DNA of 64,000 bases from Catellatospora sp. TT07R-123 (GCF_018327705.1 NZ_BNEM01000002.1:4420344-4484343); one strand, 5' to 3'. Shown: positions 10,838 through 20,131, numbered from the stretch's first letter. The notes: a model not told the origin generated them from the letters alone. Program-made: numbers and translations.

Positions 10838-11830
10838 ATGACGCCGTTGTCGATGGTCGGGCGCGCCGACGAGCTCGACGAGCTCGCGCGGCAGTGGACC
10901 TGCGTACGGCGCGGCGACGGCACCGGGACGCGGGTGGTGGTGGTCACCGGCGCGGCCGGGACCGGCAAGTCCCGGCTGGTGAGCGAGGCGCTGGCGGCGT
11001 TCGCGCCGCGCCCGGCGGTGGTGCTGTGGGGCACGGCCCGGGTGCACTCGCCCGCGCCGTACGACTGGCTGGCCGCGATCCTGAGCCGGCACGACACCCG
11101 CGACCTGCCGATTCCCGCCGACGGCCTGGCCTGGCTGGGGCAGGACCCGACCGCCCCGGCGGAGCGGTACGCGCCCGGCGCGCTGCTGCGGCTGGCGGTG
11201 CGCACCGTGCGCGCACTGGTCGGCCGCGGTCCCGCCGCCCTGATCGTGGAGGACCTGCACGCGCTGGACCCGGCCAGCCTCAACCTCGTCGCCGAGCTGG
11301 CGGCCGCCGCCGGCCTGCCCGTGCTGCTGGTGGTCACCAGCCGCCCGGCCGAGGCGGCGGTCTCCCCGGAGCTGGCCGCGACCGCGCTCGCCCGGCTTTC
11401 GGGTGCCGCCGGGGCGGTGCGCCAGCATCTGGGCCCGCTGGGCCGGGCCGAGGTGGCCGCGCTGATCGCGCAGGTGCACGGGCCGGTGCCCGAGGGGCTG
11501 GCCGACGCGGTGTGGGAGCGCACCGGCGGCAACGCGTACCGGTTGACGGAGCTGCTGGCTGTCGCGGCCGGGCAGCCGCCGCAGGCCCTGCTGAGCGCCC
11601 CGCTGCCGGGTCAGCGCCCCGCGCCGGCCGCGCCGGGCGAGCGGGCCGAGCTGACCGCCCGCGAGCTGGAGGTGCTGGAGTGCCTGACCGCCGGGATGTC
11701 GAACAAGCAGATGGCCCGCACGCTGGACATCTCCATCCGGACGGTGGCGGTGCACGTGTCCAATCTGCTGCGCAAGACCGGTTCTTCCTCGCGTACGGAG
11801 GCGGCGCTGTGGGCGGTGCGGCGCGGCTGA
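10838..11830 (+). CDS. LuxR-family regulator with AAA/NACHT-like ATPase domain
   Basis: This protein has about 330 residues from ATG 10838 (an upstream in-frame start at 10775 has no visible advantage). It is a short LAL-like protein with a Walker A motif GAAGTGKSRLV (residues about 35-45) and a Walker B-like LIVEDLHALDP. A C-terminal LuxR helix-turn-helix follows (LTARELEVLECLTAGMSNKQ, then ARTLDISIRTVAVHVSNLLR). ATP and an unknown ligand probably control DNA binding. It lacks the long TPR region of full-size LAL regulators. It is divergent from the PP2C gene across a 117-nt spacer. Confidence 0.88.
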   Translation: MTPLSMVGRADELDELARQWTCVRRGDGTGTRVVVVTGAAGTGKSRLVSEALAAFAPRPAVVLWGTARVHSPAPYDWLAAILSRHDTRDLPIPADGLAWLGQDPTAPAERYAPGALLRLAVRTVRALVGRGPAALIVEDLHALDPASLNLVAELAAAAGLPVLLVVTSRPAEAAVSPELAATALARLSGAAGAVRQHLGPLGRAEVAALIAQVHGPVPEGLADAVWERTGGNAYRLTELLAVAAGQPPQALLSAPLPGQRPAPAAPGERAELTARELEVLECLTAGMSNKQMARTLDISIRTVAVHVSNLLRKTGSSSRTEAALWAVRRG

Positions 11831-11902
11831 GGGCCGGGTAGGCGTGGCTAAGCTACCGGTATGCCCGATAAGGGTGTTCCGACGTCGAGGCCAGGGGGAC
11901 CA

Positions 11903-12109
11903 GTGCAGCTCACCTTCATCCGCAAGACGGCGCTGTCCGGCGACACCAACTGCCCGTCGCTGTACCGCACCGACCGGGGCACCTACCTGGTGCAGGGCTG
12001 GCGGGTGACCGACCCGGAGGCGCTGTCCCAGCTGGACGTCCCGGCGCACGAGACGGTGGTCGAGGTGCCCGCGGACGTGCTGGCCGAGCTGGCCGCGGCC
12101 GGCCGCTGA
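11903..12109 (+). CDS. conserved actinobacterial small protein of unknown function
   Basis: This 68-residue protein starts at GTG 11903, which has a good GGGGG site six bases upstream; an ATG at 11861 is the alternative. The pattern FIRK...NCPSLYRTDRGTYLVQGWRVTDPEAL...HETVVEVPADVL resembles a widespread small actinobacterial protein family that I cannot tie to a function. It has no membrane segment or signal peptide. It lies 72 nt after the LuxR gene on the same strand and ends before a strong terminator. Confidence 0.75.
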   Translation: MQLTFIRKTALSGDTNCPSLYRTDRGTYLVQGWRVTDPEALSQLDVPAHETVVEVPADVLAELAAAGR

Positions 12110-12114
12110 CGCGC

Positions 12115-12162
12115 GACGGCCCGGGCGCGCACCGCTGCGGGGCGGGCGCGTCCCGGGCCGTC
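12115..12162. terminator. bidirectional GC-rich terminator
   Basis: An 11-bp inverted repeat, GACGGCCCGGG (12115-12125) with CCCGGGCCGTC (12152-12162), lies between convergent genes ending at 12109 and 12177. Confidence 0.7.
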
Positions 12163-12176
12163 GGACGTCGGCGCGG

Positions 12177-12749
12177 TCAGTCGTTGTCGATCTCCACGTC
12201 GACGTCGATGTCGACGTCGTCGTCGTGGTGGCTGCGGCGGGACTTGCGGCGGCGGCGCGAGACGCTCGGCATCGCCATGACGAAGCCGTACTCGCGGCGG
12301 CGGCGGTAGTAGTGGCGGCGGCGGGGCCCGAAGATGGCGTACACGATCGAGGTGGCCACGCCGAAGATGACGTAGACGCCGAGGACGAAGATGCCGCCCG
12401 CGTCGGCGATACCCAGGAACGCGCCGTCACCGCGGATCGGCAGCACGACCAGGGCCAGCAGCACCCAGGTGATCATGCCGTAGACCAGGCCGACACCGAC
12501 TGCCGGAATGATCTGCCCGCGGATGAACTTGCCCAGGAACGCGCCGAAGAGGCCGCCGCCGGCACCGGCCACGACGAGCGTCATGACCCACGCGGTCGAG
12601 GCGTCGGTCTCGCCCACGAGCTGCGCGTACGGCTTGATGTGCCCCATGATCTGCAACGCCAGGGCCAGGAACAGCCCACCGGCGACGCCGCCGACCACAC
12701 CGGCACCGGTGCGGCTGACCAGGTTCACCTGAGGGGTGTATTCACTCAT
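12177..12749 (-). CDS. four-helix membrane protein with Arg-rich then Asp-rich C-terminal tail
   Basis: This 190-residue protein starts at ATG 12749 with CGGAG seven bases upstream. Four hydrophobic segments are visible (residues about 14-34, 50-70, 78-98 and 110-135). They are followed by a strongly basic stretch (RRRHYYRRRREYG, then SRRRRKSRRSHH) and a terminal acidic run (DDDVDIDVDVEIDND). No family is recognised. The opposite-charge tail suggests an intramolecular or partner electrostatic interaction on the cytoplasmic side. It is convergent with the preceding small gene. Confidence 0.8.
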   Translation of the reverse strand: MSEYTPQVNLVSRTGAGVVGGVAGGLFLALALQIMGHIKPYAQLVGETDASTAWVMTLVVAGAGGGLFGAFLGKFIRGQIIPAVGVGLVYGMITWVLLALVVLPIRGDGAFLGIADAGGIFVLGVYVIFGVATSIVYAIFGPRRRHYYRRRREYGFVMAMPSVSRRRRKSRRSHHDDDVDIDVDVEIDND

Positions 12750-12919
12750 GATCGAGCTCCGGAGGGGTTGAGGGGTATAGCTGGCGCACGTTACCTCGCC
12801 GCCGTCATAGTGCCCTACTCCGGCATCCCAGCCCAGTGCGCGCACGGAACTTGACAATCTTGGCGGCCGCGTTCGGCGATCCCCCTGCGCGCCAGGGCCG
12901 CGAGTGGTTGAGTGTCGAC

Positions 12920-13570
12920 ATGGACCACTCGCCCGACCGCCCGGTGCGGCTGCTCGTGTTCGGCGGGTCGCTGCGGCGCGAGTCGCTCAACCGCAGGCTC
13001 GCCGCGTGTGCCGCCGCCGAGGCGGGCCGCCTGGGCGCGCAGGTGCGGCTGGCGGACCTGCGGGACTGGCCGCTGCCCCCGTACGACGGCGACGAGGAGG
13101 CCGCCACCGGCCTGCCCGAGCCGGTCGGCGCGTTCGGCGCCGCGCTCACCGAGGCCGACGCCCTGGTCATCGCCTCGCCCGAGTACAACGCCTCGATCCC
13201 GGGCACGCTGAAGAACCTGATCGACTGGGGCTCCCGCCTGCGCCCGCAGCCGTTCGCGGCGCGGCACGTGCTGCTGATGTCGGCGTCACCGTCCATGGTG
13301 GGCGGCAACCGCGGCCTGTGGGCGCTGCGCATCCCGCTGGAGCATCTGGGCGCCCGGGTGTACCCGGAGATGTTCTCGCTGGCCCAGGCGCATCAGGCGA
13401 TGGACGAGCGGGGCTGCGTCGGCGACGCCGAACTGGCCCGCCGGTTCGCCACGATGCTGACCGACTTCCTGACCCTGGTCGAGTCGGCGGTGCACTACCC
13501 GTGCGCCAAGCAGCGCTGGATCGAGTTCCTGGGCGAGCGCCCGGACCCGGCGGTCGACCGCATCGAGTAG
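12920..13570 (+). CDS. NAD(P)H-dependent FMN reductase (flavodoxin-like fold)
   Basis: This protein has about 216 residues from ATG 12920; an upstream in-frame start at 12836 is possible, and neither has a clear ribosome site. Typical FMN_red features are the phosphate-binding loop FGGSLRRESLNRRL, the flavin-contact segment SPEYNASIPGTLKNLIDWGS, and LLMSASPSMVGGNRG. It is a cytosolic quinone, azo or chromate-type reductase; the natural substrate is unknown. It stands alone between a divergent membrane-protein gene and the GH74 gene. Confidence 0.88.
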   Translation: MDHSPDRPVRLLVFGGSLRRESLNRRLAACAAAEAGRLGAQVRLADLRDWPLPPYDGDEEAATGLPEPVGAFGAALTEADALVIASPEYNASIPGTLKNLIDWGSRLRPQPFAARHVLLMSASPSMVGGNRGLWALRIPLEHLGARVYPEMFSLAQAHQAMDERGCVGDAELARRFATMLTDFLTLVESAVHYPCAKQRWIEFLGERPDPAVDRIE

Positions 13571-13875
13571 CGCCCTTCGATCCGCTGTCGGCCGCCACCG
13601 TTCCGGCGGCGTCCATAGCGCGCCAGTGCACAGCAGCTCAGACCGGTTCCTATTTCGTTTGTACCCCCAACTATTGACATGGCTCGGCGCCCCGTGTGAA
13701 CCTCTCCACGGGGCCGGTGCCGTGTGCGCCGAGGGCAGTCCCGCAGCAACTCACGCACGAACTCTGTCGCCGTCCGACGGGTGAGTGCGGCGGTCGACAC
13801 TGCCCGGGCCCGCTTCACGCTCTCCCCCGTACGCGGCGGCACCTCCCTTCTCACGACCCTGAGAGGAATGCCGCA
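13571..13875. other. 305-bp upstream region of the xyloglucanase gene
   Basis: No gene is seen. A TTGACA hexamer near 13674 lies in a locally AT-richer patch and may be a -35 element, but no convincing -10 follows at 17 nt. I do not see the usual 14-bp CebR-type palindrome of cellulase genes. Confidence 0.4.
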
Positions 13876-16617
13876 ATGCCTACGCGTGCCCGAAGAACCC
13901 GCACCCTCGCCGGTGCGGTCGCCGCCAGCCTCGCCGCAGGCGTGCTGGCCGTGGTGACCCAGCTCGCCGGGGGAACACCGGCCCTGGCCGCCACGTCTGA
14001 GCCGTACACCTGGAAGAACGTCCGGATCGACGGTGGCGGTTTCGTCCCCGGCATCATCTTCAACCAGACCGAGCAGAACCTGATCTACGCCCGCACCGAC
14101 ATCGGCGGCGCCTACCGCTGGAACCAGTCGACCAGCAGCTGGACCCCGCTGCTGGACTGGGCGGGCTGGGACAACTGGAACTACAACGGCGTGATCAGCC
14201 TCGCCACCGACCCGGTGCAGACCAGCAAGGTGTACGCCGCCGTCGGCATGTACCTCAACAGCTGGGACCCAAACAACGGCGCCATCCTGCGCTCCTCGGA
14301 CAAGGGCGCCACCTGGGCGGCCACCACGCTGCCGTTCAAGGTCGGCGGCAACATGCCCGGCCGGGGCATGGGCGAGCGCCTGGCGATCGACCCGAACAAG
14401 AACAGCACCCTCTACTTCGGCGCCGAGGCGGGCAACGGCCTGTGGCGCAGCACCGACTCCGGCGTGACCTGGGCGAAGGTGACCAACTTCCCCAACGTCG
14501 GCAACTACGTGCAGGACCCGGCCGACACCAACCAGTACCTGACGTTCAACCAGGGCGTGGTGTGGGTCGCGTTCGACAAGTCCACCGGCACCGCCGGCAA
14601 CACCACCCAGGCGATCTACGTCGGCGTCGCCGACCTCCAGAACACGGTGTACCGCAGCCTCAACGGCGGCACCTCGTGGGAGCGGGTGGCGGGGCAGCCG
14701 ACCGGCTTCCTGGCCCACCAGGGTGAGATCGCGGGTGGATACCTCTACATCACCACCAGCGACAAGGGCGGCCCGTACGACGGCGGCCACGGCGACGTGT
14801 GGAAGATGCAGCTGTCCACCGGCACCTGGACCCAGATCAGCCCGGTGCCGTCGACCGACACCAACAACAACTGGTTCGGCTACTCCGGCCTGTCCGTGGA
14901 CAAGCAGAACCCGAACACGCTGATGGTCACCGGCTACAGCTCCTGGTACCCGGACACCTTCATCTGGCGCAGCACCGACGGCGGCGCGACCTGGAAGCAG
15001 TTCTACGACTACGCCTGGCCGAACCGCACCAACAAGTACAGCCTGAACATCAGCGGCGTGCCGTGGCTCGACTTCAACGAGCAGAAGTCGGCCCCGGAGC
15101 AGTCGCCGAAGCTGGGCTGGATGACCGAGGCGCTGGAGATCGACCCGTTCAACTCGAACCGGATGATGTTCGGCACCGGCGCCACGATCTACGGCACCAC
15201 CAACCTCACCGCGCTGGACACCGGCGCCACGGTCAACCTGGCCCCGATGGTCAAGGGGCTGGAGGAGACCGCGGTGCTGGACCTGATCAGCCCGCCGACC
15301 GGCGCGGCCCCGCTGATCTCCGGCGTCGGCGACATCGGCGGCTTCCGGCACACCGACCTGACCGTGGTCCCCGACATGTTCGACATGCCGTACTTCGGCA
15401 GCACGAACAGCCTCGACTACGCCGAGCTGAACCCGAGCTACGTGATCCGGGTCGGCAAGGGCGCGCGCACCGCCAACGGCCAGACCAACATCGGCGTCTC
15501 CAGTGACGGCGGCGCCAACTGGTGGTCGGGCAGCTCGCCCAGCGGCGCCCAGGGCGGCACGGTGGCCCTGAACGCCAACGGCACCCGCGCGGTGTGGAGC
15601 ACCGACTCCATGGGCGTCTTCTACGCCACCAGCTTCGGCGGCTCCTTCACCCAGTCCAGCGGCGCCCCGGCCACGGCCAAGGTGGAGTCGGACCGGGTCA
15701 ACGCGAACAAGTTCTACGCCGCCTACAACGGCACGGTCTACGTCAGCACCAACGGCGGGCAGAGCTTCACCGCGGCCGCCTCCGGCCTGGGCGTCATCGC
15801 CGGGTTCAAGGCGGTGCCGGGCGTGGAAGGCGAGCTGTGGCTGGCCAGCGACACCGGCCTCTACCGCTCGACCAACTCCGGCACCAGCTTCACCAAGTTC
15901 AGCGCGTCGGCCAGCGCGGTCGGCGTCGGCTTCGGCAAGGCGGCGCCGGGCCGCACCAACATGGCGGTCTACACGATGGCCACCATCGACGGCGTGCGCG
16001 GCGTGTACCGCTCCAACGACGCGGGCGCGAGCTGGGTCCGCATCAACGACGCCCAGCACCAGTGGGGCAACGCCGGCGACTCGATCACCGGCGACCCGCG
16101 CACGTACGGCCGCGTCTACATGGGCACCAACGGCCGCGGCATCGTGTACGGCGACACGGGCGTGATCCCGTCGGCCTCGCCCAGCGCCTCGGGCTCGGCC
16201 TCGCCGTCCGCCTCGGCTTCGCCGTCCGTCTCGCCCAGCCCGTCGCGCAGCGCCTCGCCGTCGCCGTCGGCCTCCGCCTCGCCCAGCCCGTCGGCCTCGC
16301 CGCAGCCGGGCAGGTCGTGCAGTGCCACGTACAAGATCCTCAACTCGTGGCCGGGCGGCTTCCAGGGCGAGATCGTGGTGACCAACACCGGCACCTCGGC
16401 GACCACGGGCTGGCGGGTCAACTTCAACTACACCGCCGGCCAGGTGATCAGCCAGCTCTGGGGTGGCGTCAAGACCCAGACCGGGGCGGCTGTCCAGATC
16501 ACCAACGAGGCCTGGAACGGCGCGCTGGCGCCCGGCGCCACGGCGAACCCGGGCTTCAACGCGAACTACACCACGTCCAACCCCGTCCCGTCGCCCATCA
16601 CCTGCACCGCCCTCTGA
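13876..16617 (+). CDS. secreted GH74 xyloglucanase with CBM2 cellulose-binding domain
   Basis: This 913-residue protein starts at ATG 13876 with GAGAGGA upstream. It has a signal peptide (basic RARRTRT, a hydrophobic core, and cleavage probably near PALAA). Two seven-blade propeller halves follow, with repeated GGxxW and STDGGATW-type turns (residues about 40-765). The likely catalytic acids are Asp75 in YARTDIGGAYRW and Asp486 in GVGDIGGFRH, both conserved in GH74. A Ser/Pro/Ala linker (about 767-812) leads to a CBM2 (SCSATYKILNSWPGG ... ITCTAL) closed by its Cys pair. The enzyme cleaves xyloglucan backbones outside the cell. It is the single polysaccharidase gene here and is followed by its own terminator. 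Confidence 0.95.
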   Translation: MPTRARRTRTLAGAVAASLAAGVLAVVTQLAGGTPALAATSEPYTWKNVRIDGGGFVPGIIFNQTEQNLIYARTDIGGAYRWNQSTSSWTPLLDWAGWDNWNYNGVISLATDPVQTSKVYAAVGMYLNSWDPNNGAILRSSDKGATWAATTLPFKVGGNMPGRGMGERLAIDPNKNSTLYFGAEAGNGLWRSTDSGVTWAKVTNFPNVGNYVQDPADTNQYLTFNQGVVWVAFDKSTGTAGNTTQAIYVGVADLQNTVYRSLNGGTSWERVAGQPTGFLAHQGEIAGGYLYITTSDKGGPYDGGHGDVWKMQLSTGTWTQISPVPSTDTNNNWFGYSGLSVDKQNPNTLMVTGYSSWYPDTFIWRSTDGGATWKQFYDYAWPNRTNKYSLNISGVPWLDFNEQKSAPEQSPKLGWMTEALEIDPFNSNRMMFGTGATIYGTTNLTALDTGATVNLAPMVKGLEETAVLDLISPPTGAAPLISGVGDIGGFRHTDLTVVPDMFDMPYFGSTNSLDYAELNPSYVIRVGKGARTANGQTNIGVSSDGGANWWSGSSPSGAQGGTVALNANGTRAVWSTDSMGVFYATSFGGSFTQSSGAPATAKVESDRVNANKFYAAYNGTVYVSTNGGQSFTAAASGLGVIAGFKAVPGVEGELWLASDTGLYRSTNSGTSFTKFSASASAVGVGFGKAAPGRTNMAVYTMATIDGVRGVYRSNDAGASWVRINDAQHQWGNAGDSITGDPRTYGRVYMGTNGRGIVYGDTGVIPSASPSASGSASPSASASPSVSPSPSRSASPSPSASASPSPSASPQPGRSCSATYKILNSWPGGFQGEIVVTNTGTSATTGWRVNFNYTAGQVISQLWGGVKTQTGAAVQITNEAWNGALAPGATANPGFNANYTTSNPVPSPITCTAL

Positions 16618-16630
16618 CGCACCACCCCAC

Positions 16631-16663
16631 GACCGCCCCCGCCGCCCGCCGGCGGGGGCGGTC
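16631..16663 (+). terminator. terminator of the GH74 gene
   Basis: A 13-bp perfect stem, GACCGCCCCCGCC with GGCGGGGGCGGTC, lies 13 nt after the stop codon. Confidence 0.75.
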
Positions 16664-16722
16664 GCCCGTTCCGGGGAGCGTCGACGCGGGGGACGGGCGG
16701 GGCAGGGCGGGCAGGGGTTCGG

Positions 16723-16782
16723 GCAGTTTCGGGGAAAGTGCTCGAATGCCGGCCGCGATTCCTGCACTTTCCCCGAAACTGC
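16723..16782. repeat. interspersed palindrome family B, copy 1
   Basis: Perfect 18-bp arms, GCAGTTTCGGGGAAAGTG (16723-16740) and CACTTTCCCCGAAACTGC (16765-16782), flank a 24-nt loop. The same arm sequence occurs at 20359-20422. It is intergenic, between the GH74 gene and crtI. Confidence 0.8.
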
Positions 16783-16880
16783 GGGGAGGACCCTGTCCGA
16801 AATGTCAGATATCGGCCAAGCGGTGGCTGGGAGGTGGCTGAATGGCGTGTCGGAGTGGCCGAACGTGCCACCATGAATCG

Positions 16881-18308
16881 GTGCGAACCGTACTAGGTCC
16901 GACAAATCATGTCGTCGTGGTGGGGGCCGGCCTGGGCGGGCTCGCCTGCGCGCTGCACCTGGCAGGTGCAGGGCGCGAGGTCACCGTGCTGGAACGGAAC
17001 GGGCACCCCGGCGGGCAGGTCGGGGTGCTCGAACTCGACGGGCACCGGTTCGACACCGGGCCCACCATGGTGACCTCACCGGAGCTGCTCGCCGAGCCGC
17101 TGCACGCGGTCGGCGAGCACCTCCAGGACTGGATCGAGCTGATCCGGCTCGATCCGGCGTACCGGGCGCACTTCCCGGACGGCACCACGCTGGACGTGCA
17201 CGCCGACCCGGAGCGGATGGTCGCGGCGATCGCCCGGCTCTGCGGCGGCAAGGAGGCGGCGGGCTACCTGCGCTTCCTGCGCTGGGCGCGGCGGCTCCAG
17301 TCGTTCGAGCGGCGCGACCCGGCCGGGCACTGGCGCACGCTGGCGAGCGAGGGGGCGCGGCGGCGGCTGACCGACTTCTTCGCCGACCCTCGTACGCAGC
17401 GGCTGTTCGCGTTTCGGAACCTGCTCACCGGGCGTGACCCTCGCGTGGCGTCGTACCTCGACACCGTCACCGAGGTCTGGTATCCCCGCGGCGGCATGAA
17501 CGCCGTGCCCCGGGCGCTGGCCGCCGCCGCGGAGAAGCACGGCGTCAGCTTCCGGTTCCATACCGAGGTGACGGCGGTCGAGACCCGGGGCGACCGGGCC
17601 GTGGCGGTGCACACGGCCGACGGCGAGCGCCTGACCGCCGACGCGGTGGTGCTCAACCCCGACCTGCCCGCCGCGTACGGCCTGCTGCCCGGCGGCGCCC
17701 CGACCCGGATCCGGCGGCTGCGCCCGGCGCCCTCCTGCGTGGTGCTGCACCTGGGCACCCGCGACGACCGGGGCGGCTACCAGCGGATCGCGCACCACAA
17801 CCTGCACTTCGGGCGCTCGTGGCGGCAGACCTTCGACGAGGTGGTCAACCGCGGCGAGCTGATGAGCGACCCGTCGGTGCTGGTCACCAACCCGAGCCGG
17901 ACCGACCCGGGGGCGGCCCCGACGGGGCGGCAGACATACCAGGTGACCGTGCCGGTGCCGAACCTGAAGACCGCGCCGGTCCGCTGGGACGGCCCGGTCG
18001 GCCGCCGGTACGCCGGCGAGCTGATGGCCACCCTGGAGGCCCGCGGCTACCTGGATCTGGGCGCTGACCTGGCTTTGTCCTATGTGGTCACCCCCGACGA
18101 CTGGGCCCGGCAGGGTATGACATTCGGCACACCGTTCGCGAGTGCGCACACCTTGCGGCAGACCGGACCACTGCGGCCGGGTAACCTGCATCCGACCCTG
18201 ACAAATGTGGTGTTCACGGGGTCCGGCACGCGTCCCGGCGTCGGTGTACCGATGGTGCTGATCTCGGGTAGAGCGGCCGCGCGTCGGGTGATCGGAGCGC
18301 GCTCATGA
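16881..18308 (+). CDS. phytoene desaturase-like FAD-dependent oxidoreductase (CrtI family)
   Basis: This protein has about 475 residues from GTG 16881; an in-frame start at 16842 would add 13 residues. The dinucleotide-binding motif VVVVGAGLGGLACALHLAGAG is at the N-terminus, followed by FDTGPTMVT, and FTGSGTRPGVGVPMVLISGR is near the C-terminus. Both termini are characteristic of CrtI. CrtI-type enzymes desaturate or isomerise polyenes. No phytoene synthase or GGPP synthase is in the window, so the substrate is open. It is coupled to the IPP isomerase gene by an ATGA overlap, which supports an isoprenoid role. Confidence 0.88.
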   Translation: MRTVLGPTNHVVVVGAGLGGLACALHLAGAGREVTVLERNGHPGGQVGVLELDGHRFDTGPTMVTSPELLAEPLHAVGEHLQDWIELIRLDPAYRAHFPDGTTLDVHADPERMVAAIARLCGGKEAAGYLRFLRWARRLQSFERRDPAGHWRTLASEGARRRLTDFFADPRTQRLFAFRNLLTGRDPRVASYLDTVTEVWYPRGGMNAVPRALAAAAEKHGVSFRFHTEVTAVETRGDRAVAVHTADGERLTADAVVLNPDLPAAYGLLPGGAPTRIRRLRPAPSCVVLHLGTRDDRGGYQRIAHHNLHFGRSWRQTFDEVVNRGELMSDPSVLVTNPSRTDPGAAPTGRQTYQVTVPVPNLKTAPVRWDGPVGRRYAGELMATLEARGYLDLGADLALSYVVTPDDWARQGMTFGTPFASAHTLRQTGPLRPGNLHPTLTNVVFTGSGTRPGVGVPMVLISGRAAARRVIGARS

Positions 18309-18847
18309 GGTCACGGGAAGAAGATCTGGTCGAACTGGTCGACGCCGACGGCAACGCCTGCGGCAAGGCCACGGTCGCCCAGGCGCACAGCGCGCCGGGC
18401 GTGCGGCATCGCGCCTTCTCGGTGCACCTGCTGGACGCCTCCGGGCGGCTGCTGCTGCAACAGCGTGCCGCGGTCAAGACCCGGTTCGCGCTGCGCTGGG
18501 CCAATGCGACCTGCGGCCATCCGGCGCCGGGCGAGCCGGTGACGGTCGCCGCCGCGCGCCGCCTGGCCGAGGAGGTCGGTGTCCGCGCCGTCGAACTCAC
18601 CGAGATCGGGGTGTACGGCTACCGCGCCGTCGACCCTTCCACCGGCCGGGTCGAGGACGAGTACGACCACGTACTGCTCGGCATCCTCGGCGCCGACGCC
18701 GAGCCGCCCCGCCCGGACCCGGCCGAGGTCGCCGCGCTGCGCTGGATCTCACCGGCCGACCTGCGCGACTGGCTCGGCCGCAGCCCCGACGACTTCGCCC
18801 CCTGGCTGGCCGGCGTGACCGACGTCGCACTGGGCGACTGCGCGTAG
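18305..18847 (+). CDS. idi: isopentenyl-diphosphate delta-isomerase, type I
   Basis: This 180-residue Nudix-fold protein interconverts IPP and DMAPP. The catalytic Cys70 lies in WANATCGHP. The metal-binding Nudix-like helix RRLAEEVGVRAVEL and the Glu-containing VEDEYDHVLLG are present. ATG 18305 overlaps the crtI stop. The length fits bacterial type I enzymes. Pairing with a CrtI-family gene suggests local supply of DMAPP for terpenoid synthesis. Confidence 0.95.
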   Translation: MRSREEDLVELVDADGNACGKATVAQAHSAPGVRHRAFSVHLLDASGRLLLQQRAAVKTRFALRWANATCGHPAPGEPVTVAAARRLAEEVGVRAVELTEIGVYGYRAVDPSTGRVEDEYDHVLLGILGADAEPPRPDPAEVAALRWISPADLRDWLGRSPDDFAPWLAGVTDVALGDCA

Positions 18848-18945
18848 AGGCGTTCGACAGACTTCACCGGCCGTCCCCTGGCACAGCCTGCGCCGCTGTG
18901 TCAGGCTGGGGTCCCCCTTGACCCCCTCCACCCCCGGGAGCGGCC

Positions 18946-19737
18946 ATGGCGCAACGGCGCAGCCACGGCCTGATCGCCCTGCTGGCGATCAGCCTCACCC
19001 TGGCCATGTCGGCGTGCACCGGCGCACGCGACGACGACGCGGCGGCGGCCGCCAGCGAGTCGCCCAGCGTCGTGCCGGTCATCCCCTCGCCCACCCCCTC
19101 GGCGAGCCCTTCGGTCGGCCCCACGGTCAAACCGGTGCCGGAGAAGATGAACCTCCAGCGCACCACGGGCTTCGGCGGGGTCGCGCTGACCTTCGACGAC
19201 GGCCCTTCCGCGTGGACCCCGAAGGTCCTGGACGCGCTCAAGGCGCGCGGGGTCAAGGCCACCTTCTGCGTGATCGGTTCGCAGGCCGCCGCCCACCCCG
19301 ACCTGATCCGCCGGATCGTGGCCGAGGGGCACACCCTGTGCAACCACAGCTGGAACCACGAGTTCAAGCTGGGCACCTGGTCCACCGCCAAGATCCGGTC
19401 GAACATGCAGCGGACCAACGACGCCATCCACGCCGCGGTCCCCGGGGCGCCGATCAAGTACTTCCGGCACCCGGGCGGAAACTGGACACTCGCCGCGGTG
19501 AAGGTCGCCCGCAGCCTGGGCATGAGCCCGCTGCACTGGGCCGTCGACCCGCAGGACTGGCGGCGCCCCGGCGCCGGCACCATCGCCAACCGCGTCATCC
19601 GGGCCACCCGCTCCGGCTCGGTCGTGCTCATGCACGACGGCGGCGGCGACCGCAGCCAGACCCTCGCCGCGCTGCCCCGCATCATCAGCACGCTGCGTGC
19701 CAAGTACAAGCTCGTGCGCCTGCCGGACGCCCTCTGA
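18946..19737 (+). CDS. lipoprotein polysaccharide deacetylase (NodB domain)
   Basis: This 263-residue protein has a lipoprotein signal with Cys24 (AMSAC). A Ser/Pro-rich linker (about 38-66) precedes a NodB domain. Catalytic and metal residues are visible: TFDDGP (Asp84, Asp85), HSWNH (His134, His138), RHPGG (174-178) and LMHDGGG near the end. It probably removes acetyl groups from peptidoglycan or another cell-envelope glycan on the outer face of the membrane. It stands alone, 98 nt after idi. Confidence 0.92.
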   Translation: MAQRRSHGLIALLAISLTLAMSACTGARDDDAAAAASESPSVVPVIPSPTPSASPSVGPTVKPVPEKMNLQRTTGFGGVALTFDDGPSAWTPKVLDALKARGVKATFCVIGSQAAAHPDLIRRIVAEGHTLCNHSWNHEFKLGTWSTAKIRSNMQRTNDAIHAAVPGAPIKYFRHPGGNWTLAAVKVARSLGMSPLHWAVDPQDWRRPGAGTIANRVIRATRSGSVVLMHDGGGDRSQTLAALPRIISTLRAKYKLVRLPDAL

Positions 19738-19893
19738 TCCGACCCGCCGCAGCGGACCCCACCCCCGATTTGGTGTTACGCCCGCTGGTCACATATGCTT
19801 TCCGAGCCTCCGGCGGGGCCGGATGGGAGCAACAAACCGTCAGAGCATAAGTACTGCGGGTTTCCCGCGGCACTGTGCAATGATGGTGCGGCC

Positions 19894-19966
19894 GCCCTCA
19901 TCGTCTAGCGGCCCAGGACGCCGCCCTTTCAAGGCGGTAGCACGGGTTCGAATCCCGTTGGGGGCA
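19894..19966 (+). tRNA. tRNA-Glu (anticodon UUC)
   Basis: A complete cloverleaf is visible. Acceptor GCCCTCA pairs with TGGGGGC at 19959-19965. The anticodon arm CCGCC-CTTTCAA-GGCGG gives anticodon TTC, and the T arm is CGGGTTCGAATCCCG. No CCA is encoded. It is first of a three-tRNA cluster. Confidence 0.95.
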
Positions 19967-20029
19967 CGACCGGGAGACCTGGTAAGGTTCTCCCGGAAGC
20001 AAGACCGGTAAGACCAGCAAGACAAGCAA

Positions 20030-20103
20030 GGTCCTGTGGAGCAGTCGGAGTGCTCGCCGCCCTGTCAAGGCGGAGGTCGCGGGTTCAAGTCCCGTCAGGA
20101 CCG
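20030..20103 (+). tRNA. tRNA-Asp (anticodon GUC)
   Basis: Acceptor GGTCCTG pairs with CAGGACC ending at 20102. The anticodon loop CTGTCAA has anticodon GTC, and the T arm is CGGGTTCAAGTCCCG. It lies 63 nt after tRNA-Glu. Confidence 0.95.
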
Positions 20104-20131
20104 CTTTTTGTACGGCCACCTCGGTGGTTTC

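Noticed and set aside
10721..12430. Upstream extension of the PP2C frame to 809 codons
   Set aside because: The extension runs antisense to the LuxR gene and has no domain. The PP2C motifs start right after ATG 10720.
13495..16905. A 1136-codon minus-strand open frame over the xyloglucanase gene
   Set aside because: It is exactly antisense to the GH74-CBM2 gene, its composition is that of a GC-skewed shadow frame (Val/Arg/Gly/Ala/His-rich without motifs), and the plus-strand gene has full family signatures.
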